Counted from the stretch's first letter, positions 1 through 6,273 are shown. The stretch: 6,695 nt of DNA from Acetobacteraceae bacterium (GCA_003164305.1 PLSZ01000097.1:1-6695), one strand, 5' to 3'. Program-made: numbers and translations. Notes: generated from the letters alone by a model not told the origin.

Positions 1-1
1 G

Positions 2-67
2 GGTGGAATGATGTTCGTGGCCGTCGGTGTCATCCTGACGGCGATGCGGCTGATGCCGCACCCGTAG
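2..67 (+). CDS. C-terminal fragment of a probable membrane protein (truncated by window edge)
   Basis: An open frame enters from the left edge and stops at TAG 65-67. The 21 residues end in a hydrophobic stretch (MMFVAVGVILTAM) followed by a short basic/polar tail (RLMPHP). This is what the last transmembrane helix and cytoplasmic tail of a transporter or other integral membrane protein look like. The family cannot be named from so little sequence. It points towards the M20 peptidase gene on the opposite strand, leaving a 150-bp convergent gap (68-217) in which I see no gene and no convincing terminator. Confidence 0.5.
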   Translation, partial: GGMMFVAVGVILTAMRLMPHP

Positions 68-217
68 GCTTCGGCCGGCCGGCGGACCTGATTGCGAAAT
101 CCCGCGCGCCACATGCCGTCGAGACGCGTGGTGACGCATTGGAGTAGGCTTGAACCACCAGGGGGTGCCAGTCCGGGGACGTGTTGGCGCGCGGTTCTCT
201 GTGATTGAGAAGGATCG

Positions 218-1348
218 TCAGGTTTGATCCAAGGTCTCCAGCAACCCAGCCATCAGGGCCGCTCGAGGCGCCAGTTGCCGCCACAGAATATGCTCATGCG
301 GGGCGTGCGCGCCAGCGCCGGGACAGCCCAGACCATCCAACGTTGGAATGCCTATGGCAGCCGTGAAATTGCCATCCGACCCGCCGCCGCGATGCCCCTT
401 CGGCAAGCTCAATCCCACCTGGGCCGCCAACACGCGTGCTTTCTCATAGAGCGCCACGATCGCCGGATTCTCGACGTAGGGCGGCCGGTTCATGCCGCCC
501 TCGACGATCACCGTGCAGCCCGCGATGCGGGATTCCAAACCCAGAATGCGCTCGGTCATCAAAGCGCCGTCGCGGTGCGAGTTGACGCGCAGATCAATCT
601 CGCACCCAGCGTCAGCCGCGACAACGTTCGGACGGGTGCCGCCCCACACCGGCGCGGTGTTGATGGTGATGCCGTCGTCCGGTTCGGCCATTTTGTGCAA
701 CGCCAGGATCTGGTGCGCCAGCTCAACGGTCGCCGACGCGCCCTCATGGAACCCGGTGCCGGCATGCGACGCCTTGCCTTGCACGCGCAAGGTGAAGCGG
801 CCGACACCTTTGCGGGACGTGACGCAGGCGCCGCCTCTCCCTGCTGGCTCCGGGATCAGCACGGCGGCGGCGTTGGCGGCCTCTCGCTCAATGAGGGAAC
901 GGCTGGAGGGGCTGCCAACCTCCTCGTCCGGCGTCAGCAGCAGAACGATCGGATGCCGCGTGGGTACCCGGTGGCGCAGGATGGCGCGGACCGCGTGGAA
1001 GGCCAGGAAACTGCCGGCCTTCATGTCGTAGATCCCCGGACCGTGAGCTTTCTCGCCGTTCACATGGAACGGCATCTTCGCCAGCGAGCCGTGCGGCCAG
1101 ACGGTATCGAGATGGCCGGCGACCAGGATCGGCTTACCCTTCCCCACGGTGCGAGCGATCAGGCTGTCGCCGAAGCCATCTGTGCCCGGCACGCGCGTCA
1201 GATCCGCTCCAGCTTCCGCCAGGTCGCGCGAAGCCACGTCCATCAGGCGATTGACCGCGGTCGCGTCGGTGGTGGGCGTTTCCAGCCTGACCCAGCTGGC
1301 CAGTTCCGCGAGTAAGTCTTCAGAGGTTCCGATGTCAGCACTCGGCAT
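218..1348 (-). CDS. M20-family zinc metallopeptidase, glutamate carboxypeptidase-like
   Basis: A 376-residue cytoplasmic metallopeptidase with no signal peptide and the usual length for the carboxypeptidase G2/ArgE/DapE group. Family knowledge: these enzymes use two zinc ions to cleave a C-terminal glutamate or a related amide or acyl bond. Visible motifs are GHLDTV (H79 first ligand, D81), GPGIYDMKAG (D108 bridging ligand), PDEEVG (E142 catalytic base, E143 ligand), PEPAG (E167 ligand) and GAHAPHEH (H348 ligand). The inserted dimerisation domain spans about residues 178-290, with KASHAG (H195) and RPNVV. All expected ligands are present, so it should be active. The start at 1348 is preceded by AAAGGA (1360-1365), 11 nt away, which is slightly long. 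The gene is divergent from the maoC-ribF unit and stands alone on its strand. The substrate is not predictable. It could be annotated as acetylornithine deacetylase-like, but the motif set and insert favour the glutamate carboxypeptidase group. Confidence 0.93.
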   Translation of the reverse strand: MPSADIGTSEDLLAELASWVRLETPTTDATAVNRLMDVASRDLAEAGADLTRVPGTDGFGDSLIARTVGKGKPILVAGHLDTVWPHGSLAKMPFHVNGEKAHGPGIYDMKAGSFLAFHAVRAILRHRVPTRHPIVLLLTPDEEVGSPSSRSLIEREAANAAAVLIPEPAGRGGACVTSRKGVGRFTLRVQGKASHAGTGFHEGASATVELAHQILALHKMAEPDDGITINTAPVWGGTRPNVVAADAGCEIDLRVNSHRDGALMTERILGLESRIAGCTVIVEGGMNRPPYVENPAIVALYEKARVLAAQVGLSLPKGHRGGGSDGNFTAAIGIPTLDGLGCPGAGAHAPHEHILWRQLAPRAALMAGLLETLDQT

Positions 1349-1404
1349 GAGTGGGCATGTCCTTTGGGCGGTCCGGGAGCATGAACGAAGGACGACACGC
1401 TTGA

Positions 1405-1443
1405 CAGTGGCGGGTGCCAGTGGCGGGTGACAGTGGCGGCAGG
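1405..1443. repeat. 13-bp tandem repeat, about 2.7 copies, in the divergent promoter region
   Basis: Two adjacent 13-bp units, CAGTGGCGGGTGC (1405-1417) and CAGTGGCGGGTGA (1418-1430), differ only in the last base. A third copy, begun at 1431, keeps the first nine bases and then diverges. The array lies between the divergently oriented M20 peptidase and maoC genes, 57 bp upstream of the peptidase start. Direct repeats in such a place can be regulator binding sites, but slippage-born repeats are equally possible. Confidence 0.7.
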
Positions 1444-1575
1444 CCGAGGCGTGCCTGTCGATCGATCCGATCCATGCCTTTGGTGTTCATCGGGTGCCGA
1501 GCCGGGCAATCCGGCCAATGGTTGATCCGTCGCCCGTCCCGCGCCAGATAGACGCCACAGGCAACGGGACCGCGC

Positions 1576-1998
1576 ATGACCGATCGCTTTTTCTTCGAGG
1601 ATCTATCGGTCGGACAGACCGCGAGCCTCGCCAAGACCATTACCGAGGCGGATATTCTGCTGTATTCCGCTATCAGCATGGATACCAACCCGCTGCACCT
1701 CGATGCCGAGGCCGCGAAACAAATGTATTTCGGTGAGCGTATCGCGCACGGAATGCTCTCGGCCGGCCTGATCTCCCCCGTCCATGGCACGAAGCTGCCT
1801 GGGCCGGCCGCGCTTTACATGCGGCAAAGCCTGCGATTCGCCGCGCCGGTGAAGATCGGTCAGACGGTCAGGGCGACCGTGGAGGTAACGGCGCTGAACG
1901 CCGATAAGAAACGCGCGACATCGCGGACGATCTGTACCGTTGGCGATGAACTCGTGATCGAGGGGGAGGCCTACGTTCAGGTCCCCTCGCGCAACTGA
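1576..1998 (+). CDS. MaoC-like (R)-specific enoyl-CoA hydratase family protein
   Basis: A 140-residue single hot-dog domain, the size of PhaJ-type (R)-hydratases and stand-alone MaoC proteins. The hydratase-2 motif is clear: SMDTNPLHLDAEAA carries the catalytic pair D36 and H41, five residues apart as in PhaJ, with N38-P39 between them. It is followed by FGERIAHGM (G53, H58, G59), which shapes the acyl-CoA pocket. Family members add water to trans-2-enoyl-CoA or related thioesters in the cytoplasm, and the precise substrate here is unknown. The SGD triplet common before the NP motif is SMD here, a mild change. The ATG at 1576 has only a weak purine-rich stretch upstream (ACGGGA). The stop codon overlaps the ribF start by one base, so the two genes are almost certainly co-transcribed. 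A MaoC gene next to ribF is, as I recall, a recurring alphaproteobacterial arrangement. Confidence 0.9.
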   Translation: MTDRFFFEDLSVGQTASLAKTITEADILLYSAISMDTNPLHLDAEAAKQMYFGERIAHGMLSAGLISPVHGTKLPGPAALYMRQSLRFAAPVKIGQTVRATVEVTALNADKKRATSRTICTVGDELVIEGEAYVQVPSRN

Positions 1999-2927
1999 TG
2001 CGGATTTATCACGACTGGCGGGACCTGCACGCCGATGCCCGCGGGGCAACCATCGCCCTGGGCAATTTCGACGGCGTGCATTGTGGACATGCCACGGTTC
2101 TGCGCGCGGCGCATGCGGCGCGGCCGGACGCTCCGCTGGCGGTGCTGACGTTCGAGCCGCACCCGCGGGAAGTGTTTCGCCCGGATGATCCACCGTTCCG
2201 GCTGACCCTGTCCGCTGAGCGGGCCGATGCCCTCGCCACGCTCGGCTGCACGATCCTTTACGAGTTGCCGTTCAATCAGATGTTCAGCCTGATGATGGCG
2301 GACGCGTTCGTCAGCGAAGTATTGCATCAGGGCCTCGGCGCGCTGCATCTGACCACGGGCGTGGACTTCGCCTTCGGCCACCGGCGCGGCGGCGACACGC
2401 GGTTGTTGGCGGCACGCGCTGAGGCTTTGGGCATGGGCGTCACGCGGGTGCCGGCGCTGACCGACGCGGAAGGGCCGTTGTCCTCGACCCGCATCCGCCG
2501 GGCGCTGCAAGACGGCTACCCCGAGCGCGCCACCACCGAACTCGGCCGGCCCTGGGCCATCCGCGGGGAGGTGGCGCATGGTGACAAACGCGGCCGCACC
2601 ATCGGTTTTCCGACCGCGAATGTCGCTCTGGGCCGGCATCTGGAGCCGGCGCGGGGCGTCTACGCGGTCACGGTGCGGCTGGCGGACGGCACCATGCACA
2701 ACGGCGTCGCGAATATCGGCCGGCGGCCCACGGTGAATTCAGGCGTCGAGAGCCGGCTGGAAGTCAATCTGTTCGATTTCGCCGGCGATATCTACGGCAC
2801 CGAGATCACCGTCGCGCTGATCGCCTATATTCGGCCGGAAATTAAGTTCTCCGGGCTGGACGCCTTGAAAGCGCAAATCGCCGCCGACGCGGACGAGGCT
2901 CGGCGGCTTCAGAAACTCAAGAAATAA
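1998..2927 (+). CDS. ribF: Bifunctional riboflavin kinase / FAD synthetase
   Basis: A 309-residue protein of normal RibF length. It phosphorylates riboflavin to FMN and adenylates FMN to FAD, supplying the cell's flavin cofactors. The N-terminal nucleotidyltransferase domain (about 1-180) shows GNFDGVHCGH (22-31), FEPHP (52-56), GVDFAFGHRRGGD (121-133) and SSTRIRRAL (162-170). The C-terminal kinase domain (about 185-309) shows RGRTIGFPTANV (198-209), where PTAN binds the nucleotide and magnesium, then RGVYAV (219-224), NIGRRPTV (239-246) and LEVNLFDF, with E255 the likely catalytic base. The start ATG 1998-2000 shares its A with the TGA of the preceding MaoC gene (TGATG), and no separate strong Shine-Dalgarno is visible, which suggests translational coupling. 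Both domains look intact. It is the one clear housekeeping gene in the window. Confidence 0.97.
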   Translation: MRIYHDWRDLHADARGATIALGNFDGVHCGHATVLRAAHAARPDAPLAVLTFEPHPREVFRPDDPPFRLTLSAERADALATLGCTILYELPFNQMFSLMMADAFVSEVLHQGLGALHLTTGVDFAFGHRRGGDTRLLAARAEALGMGVTRVPALTDAEGPLSSTRIRRALQDGYPERATTELGRPWAIRGEVAHGDKRGRTIGFPTANVALGRHLEPARGVYAVTVRLADGTMHNGVANIGRRPTVNSGVESRLEVNLFDFAGDIYGTEITVALIAYIRPEIKFSGLDALKAQIAADADEARRLQKLKK

Positions 2928-2931
2928 AACC

Positions 2932-2938
2932 GGAGGAG
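2932..2938 (+). promoter_or_regulatory. Strong ribosome binding site that fixes the hydrolase start
   Basis: GGAGGAG lies 7 nt upstream of the ATG at 2946. This spacing favours ATG 2946 over the in-frame TTG at 2940, which would sit almost against the site. Confidence 0.8.
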
Positions 2939-2945
2939 TTTGGTC

Positions 2946-3692
2946 ATGCCGATGTTGAAACGGCCAGATGGCGAGATTTCTTACGAGGAATTCGGCGACG
3001 GGTTCCCGATCCTGCTGTTCGCGCCGGGCGGCCTGCGCTCCCGGTTGGAGATGTGGCATCACCCGGCGAGCGGGCCTCACCGAACGTGGTGCGACTGGAC
3101 GGATGTGCTGGCGTCGAAATATCGCGTCGTGGCGATGGATCAACGCAACGCGGGGCAGTCAGGAACCGCGATCAAGGCCGATCACGGCTGGCACACCTAT
3201 GCCGCGGATCACCTGGCGCTGATGGATCATCTGGGACACCGGAAGTTTCACGTGTTGGGCGGCTGCATCGGCGGCAGTTTCTGTCTGAAGATCGCGCAGG
3301 TGGCGCCGGACCGGGTGACGTCGGCGGTGTTGCAGAACCCGATCGGATTGCACCCGGACCATCCGGAGTATTTCCCGGAGAGCCACATCGCCTGGAGCGC
3401 GGAGCAGCGCGCCGAACGGCCCGAACTGGATGAGGAAGCGCTTCGCGGCTTTGGCCAGAACATGTGGGGCGGCGATTTCGTGTTCTGCGTCGATCGCGAA
3501 TTTGTCCGGAACTGCCCGGTGCCGACGATGCTGCTGCCCGGGACGGATATTCCGCATCCGGCGGCGACCAGCGACGAGTTGGCCCGGCTGCTGCCGGGGG
3601 TGGAGATCGTGCATCAATGGCGCGGACCGGAGTTCATGGAGGAACAGCGCAAGCGGGTGACGGCGTTCCTCGATCGGCACACGCCGAAGTGA
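2946..3692 (+). CDS. Alpha/beta hydrolase with a cysteine nucleophile elbow
   Basis: A 248-residue single-domain alpha/beta hydrolase. Visible fold markers are ILLFAPGG (22-29, oxyanion-hole region), VVAMDQRNAGQSG (61-73) and the nucleophile elbow VLGGCIGGSF (103-112). The usual G-x-S-x-G is G-G-C-I-G here, so the predicted nucleophile is C107 (codon 3264-3266). PGTDIPHP (198-205) supplies the probable acid D201 and a histidine, H204. The classical catalytic histidine near the C-terminus is not obvious, with H223 the other candidate. Cysteine nucleophiles are established in dienelactone hydrolase and a few other clades. I recall close relatives with the same GGCIGG motif, so this is likely a subfamily trait rather than a mutation. 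It sits 18 bp after ribF behind a strong ribosome binding site, in the same operon. The substrate is unknown, and hydrolase, lyase or non-enzymatic roles are all possible. Confidence 0.9.
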   Translation: MPMLKRPDGEISYEEFGDGFPILLFAPGGLRSRLEMWHHPASGPHRTWCDWTDVLASKYRVVAMDQRNAGQSGTAIKADHGWHTYAADHLALMDHLGHRKFHVLGGCIGGSFCLKIAQVAPDRVTSAVLQNPIGLHPDHPEYFPESHIAWSAEQRAERPELDEEALRGFGQNMWGGDFVFCVDREFVRNCPVPTMLLPGTDIPHPAATSDELARLLPGVEIVHQWRGPEFMEEQRKRVTAFLDRHTPK

Positions 3693-3726
3693 TCGCGGCG
3701 TCCGTTCACGCGGTCAGGCCGCGCCG

Positions 3727-4320
3727 TTGAAAGTTGGGATCGTTTCGGATCTTCATTGCAACCTTCAGGGCCTCGACCTGGCTCTGGAGGCAATGGGCGA
3801 TGTCGATGAACTGCTGTGCCTCGGCGACAGCATTTTCGAGTATCAGTTTTCCAACGATGTCGTTGCCCGGTTGAAACAACGCGGCGCGCACATCATCCTG
3901 GGCAATCATGAGGAAGTGTTCCTGTCTCCCGCCGGTTCCCGGGCGCGGGAACGGCCCGGGATCGATCCGGCGATGCTGGCGTTTCTGGCATCGCAACCGC
4001 ACCGGCGCTATTTGGAACTCGACGGCAGGCGGTTGCTGCTGATCCATTCCACGCCGTGGGAACCGCGTGGAGACTACGTGCACCCACACAGCGCGAAACT
4101 GGACCGGTTCGCGGAAGCTGACGCGGATATCGTGCTTTATGGACACACGCACTGCCAGGTCGTGAAACGGGTCGGCAATGTGTTGGTGATCAATCCCGGC
4201 TCGGCGGGCGACGGCCGGGATAGCCGGAACGATCGGCAGCTGAGCTGCGCCGTGTTGGATACGGTGTCGGAAGAAGTCCGGGTGATCGATTATCCCGATC
4301 CGCGATTTCACATGCCCTGA
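3727..4320 (+). CDS. Calcineurin-like metallophosphoesterase (YfcE/MJ0936-type)
   Basis: A 197-residue cytoplasmic phosphoesterase of the compact calcineurin-like group. All metal-binding motifs are present in order: SDLHCN (D8, H10), CLGD (D34, bridging), LGNHE (N60, H61), LLIHS (H107) and LYGHTH (H140, H142). INPGSAG (155-161) is the typical feature after the last ligand. Family members hydrolyse phosphomonoesters or phosphodiesters using two divalent metals, often manganese, and the natural substrate is usually unknown. The only start that keeps the conserved first strand (KVGIVSDLH) is TTG at 3727. No ATG precedes it in frame, the first internal ATG would remove D8 and H10, and the upstream ribosome binding site is weak. 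It is the last gene of the unit starting at maoC, 34 bp after the hydrolase, with a terminator-like hairpin just beyond it. Confidence 0.93.
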   Translation: MKVGIVSDLHCNLQGLDLALEAMGDVDELLCLGDSIFEYQFSNDVVARLKQRGAHIILGNHEEVFLSPAGSRARERPGIDPAMLAFLASQPHRRYLELDGRRLLLIHSTPWEPRGDYVHPHSAKLDRFAEADADIVLYGHTHCQVVKRVGNVLVINPGSAGDGRDSRNDRQLSCAVLDTVSEEVRVIDYPDPRFHMP

Positions 4321-4339
4321 CCATCCTGGATTGGCTACT

Positions 4340-4364
4340 CCGCGATTATCGTTGATCGCGGTTT
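4340..4364 (+). terminator. Probable intrinsic terminator of the maoC-ribF-hydrolase-phosphoesterase unit
   Basis: A perfect 7-bp inverted repeat, CCGCGAT (4340-4346) and ATCGCGG (4355-4361), closes an 8-nt loop and is followed by TTT (4362-4364). It starts 20 bp past the phosphoesterase stop codon. The T-tract is short, so termination may be partial. No T-tract follows in the minus direction. Confidence 0.5.
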
Positions 4365-4380
4365 CAGCCGCCTTTATCGT
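4352..4380 (+). promoter_or_regulatory. Candidate sigma-70-type promoter for the CheD-like gene
   Basis: TTGATC (4352-4357) and TATCGT (4375-4380) each match four of six consensus bases and are separated by exactly 17 bp, 42 bp before the ATG at 4422. The -35 box lies inside the terminator hairpin of the preceding unit. This is a visual match only. Confidence 0.3.
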
Positions 4381-4404
4381 CCGGAAGGCCGGTGCGCCAA
4401 TGCC

Positions 4405-4413
4405 GGGGGAGGG
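4405..4413 (+). promoter_or_regulatory. Ribosome binding site that decides the start of the CheD-like gene
   Basis: GGGGGAGGG ends 8 nt before ATG 4422. This argues against the upstream in-frame GTG at 4392, which would add ten residues encoded through the binding site itself. Confidence 0.7.
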
Positions 4414-4421
4414 CGACAAAG

Positions 4422-5027
4422 ATGTCTGATCTCGAAATCTGCTACGACTCGTCTGAGACACCGCTTCCCGACAAGACCAAGGAGATCGGTCTCGATCAAT
4501 GGGGGGTCGGTACCGACGATTATTTCTTTACCGTTGGTGGATATACCTGCCTCTGCGCGATCGTCCATAACCGAAAGGCCAACAAGGGAGGACTCGCTCA
4601 CATCAACACGACCACGCTCGATATGAAGGAACTGTGGTCCAAAGCGGCGCGCACGATCGCATTGATGATCAACGAGGCGTCGATCGCCGACGAATTCGAT
4701 TTGTGGCTGGGAGCGGGGCGCATGTTCACGATGCTTCCGGCATCCGGTACCAAGAATACGCCCAGTACGGATTTCCCGACATTCCTCAACATTCTGCTAA
4801 CGACTCAGTTTTTCCCCCGACACAAGCTGACTTACAAAATTCATGACCACCGTATCCCGCCGACGATCACCAGGACGGATATCAACCCGGGGGACGTCGC
4901 TTATTGTCCGGCGAAGGCGGGCATGTGGTTCTTGAACGACACTAAAATTCCGTCCAACGATCGTGGCACATTGGGTTACTATCAGAAGAAACGGATCCTC
5001 AAATGGGACGTCAACGTGGTGAAGTGA
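4422..5027 (+). CDS. Hypothetical protein with a CheD-like deamidase signature
   Basis: A 201-residue soluble protein without signal peptide or membrane segment. I do not recognise it as a standard named family. Residues 22-102 nevertheless follow the plan of CheD, the chemoreceptor glutamine deamidase. TVGGYTC has T37 six residues before C43, and GGLAHIN has H60 seventeen residues after it. These equal the spacings of Thr21, Cys27 and His44 that I recall for Thermotoga CheD. A predicted helix (about 70-86) and LWLGAGRMF (94-102) match the CheD helix and GGAxMF segment. The C-terminal 100 residues (NPGDV 155-159, FLND 170-173) are unassigned, and the protein is longer than a typical CheD (about 160). 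No chemotaxis gene is adjacent. GC is near 50-55% in the parts I counted, below the neighbours, which suggests acquisition by transfer. The function is inferred; a CheD-fold protein with another target is my favoured reading. Confidence 0.75.
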   Translation: MSDLEICYDSSETPLPDKTKEIGLDQWGVGTDDYFFTVGGYTCLCAIVHNRKANKGGLAHINTTTLDMKELWSKAARTIALMINEASIADEFDLWLGAGRMFTMLPASGTKNTPSTDFPTFLNILLTTQFFPRHKLTYKIHDHRIPPTITRTDINPGDVAYCPAKAGMWFLNDTKIPSNDRGTLGYYQKKRILKWDVNVVK

Positions 5028-5124
5028 GCGGCTGGATGTAATGTCGCGATCAATAGAGGACATCGATCATCGGCGATTCGATTTGTCGTCTCTCCGGCAA
5101 CGCCGGGCATTGCTCGGTCGAAAC

Positions 5125-6273
5125 TCACACGCGATACTTCGCCACCGCCTTCCAATCGACTTCCAGGCCAAAGCCCGGCGTTTCGGTCAAATGCACCAGG
5201 CCGTTCCTCGGCTCGGCGCCGCCGTGGAAAATCGCGTGATGCAGCGGATGGCGCGTTGGATCGCCGTGCGATTCAGCGGCGAACGCGGCATCGCCGAACG
5301 CGGACACCAAATGGGCGTGCAAATGCGCGGCGGAATGGGGTGCGATAATCACACCCTTCTGCTCGGCGTAATGCGCGATGCGTAACGATTCGGTGAAGCC
5401 GGCGTGCCGGGTGGAATCGAACTGAACGTAACGGATCGATCCTGAATCGAGAAAGTCCCGGATCGTATAGCGATGCCACTCCCGTTCTCCGTGCGCCAAC
5501 GGGATCGGCGACGCGGCGGCGAGACGCTGATAGTCGGGCGGCTGCAAATACCAATGCAGCGGCTCTTCCAGCCAGAAGATGTCATACGGCGCGACGGCGT
5601 TGGCGAAGGCGATGCAACCGGCGACATCGTAAGGCGCGTTCATGTCGAGCATGAACAGGACGTCGGGACCGATCGCCTCACGCACCGCACGGATGCGGGT
5701 CACCTCATCCTTCAGCGACAGAGCGCCGGTCTTCAGTTTGACTGCCCGGTAGCCCTGGGCGACGAATCCGGCGTATTCCTCGGCTTCACCACCGAGCGGC
5801 GCGTCTTCACGGTAGTATCCGCCGGTCGAATAGGTGAAGACCTCGGTCCGCGTGCCGCCGAGCAGTCGGAACACCGGTTGGCCGGCGGCCTTGCCCTTGA
5901 GGTCCCACAGGGCGATGTCGATGCCGCCGATCGCCGCCATGATTTGCGTCCGCTGATTGCGCGGCAGCGGCGCCCGCACGCCGTCCCAACCGCCAATGCC
6001 GCCCGGCCGCGGCGAGGTGAGGGAAAACAGCTTCTGCCAGATCCCGGTGTGGCCCAATGGGTCCATGCCTTTGACGACATCCGAGAACATCGTCACCAGA
6101 TCGCGGATCACGTTCTGTGGGCCACCGGAAATTTCTCCGATCCCGATCAGGCCCTCGTCGGTCCGGACTTCGACCAGGACCATTTGCGCCTTGTCCATCT
6201 TCTCATGCGCCGTCCATCTGGGCTGGGCGAGCGCGACGGACAGCGGATGGGCGATGATTTCGGTTATTTTCAT
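5125..6273 (-). CDS. Mandelate racemase/muconate lactonizing enzyme family protein (enolase superfamily)
   Basis: A 382-residue enolase-superfamily enzyme of standard length, with an N-terminal capping domain (about 1-130) and a C-terminal modified TIM barrel. The mandelate racemase-subgroup residues are all present: base motif V-K-L-K (K179, K181), metal ligands D210 (LDMN), E236 (FWLEEP) and E263 (HGERE), and the Asp-His dyad D286 (QFDSTR) and H313 (APHSAAH). Their spacings match mandelate racemase almost residue for residue. Family members abstract the alpha proton of a carboxylate, and most bacterial ones dehydrate or epimerise sugar acids in the cytoplasm. Substrate cannot be read from this alone; an acid-sugar dehydratase is likeliest. 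The start ATG 6273 is supported by GGAGAGGA (6278-6285) 4 nt upstream. The gene follows a broken toxin-antitoxin module by 33 bp on the same strand and converges on the CheD-like gene. No sugar transporter or regulator is adjacent. Confidence 0.94.
   Translation of the reverse strand: MKITEIIAHPLSVALAQPRWTAHEKMDKAQMVLVEVRTDEGLIGIGEISGGPQNVIRDLVTMFSDVVKGMDPLGHTGIWQKLFSLTSPRPGGIGGWDGVRAPLPRNQRTQIMAAIGGIDIALWDLKGKAAGQPVFRLLGGTRTEVFTYSTGGYYREDAPLGGEAEEYAGFVAQGYRAVKLKTGALSLKDEVTRIRAVREAIGPDVLFMLDMNAPYDVAGCIAFANAVAPYDIFWLEEPLHWYLQPPDYQRLAAASPIPLAHGEREWHRYTIRDFLDSGSIRYVQFDSTRHAGFTESLRIAHYAEQKGVIIAPHSAAHLHAHLVSAFGDAAFAAESHGDPTRHPLHHAIFHGGAEPRNGLVHLTETPGFGLEVDWKAVAKYRV

Noticed and set aside
72..81. 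Palindrome CGGCCGGCCG in the convergent gap
   Set aside because: A self-complementary run without a loop in GC-rich DNA, with no neighbouring features; expected by chance.
195..211. Inverted repeat TTCTC / GAGAA just beyond the M20 stop codon
   Set aside because: Only five mostly A/T-containing pairs with a 7-nt loop and no T-tract in the minus direction; not a credible terminator.
224..1315. Long plus-strand open frame (363 codons) opposite the M20 peptidase gene
   Set aside because: Its translation is low-complexity Arg/Gln/Ala/Gly-rich with no family motifs, and the minus strand carries every M20 zinc-ligand motif. It is a shadow frame of high-GC DNA.
1401..1406. Perfect TTGACA -35 box beside the tandem repeat
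   Set aside because: No acceptable -10 element lies 16-18 bp downstream on the plus strand; the sequence there is GC-rich repeat.
1522..1550. TTGATC with CAGATA 17 bp downstream, before maoC
   Set aside because: The -10 candidate matches only two of six consensus bases, too weak to list as a promoter.
4392..4421. In-frame GTG start giving a 211-residue CheD-like protein
   Set aside because: The extension is arginine-rich and is encoded by the ribosome binding site region of ATG 4422, which has ideal spacing.
5094..5106. Hairpin CCGGC-aac-GCCGG between the two convergent genes
   Set aside because: A 5-bp stem with a 3-nt loop and no T-run on either side. It may be weakly structured, but termination is not supported.
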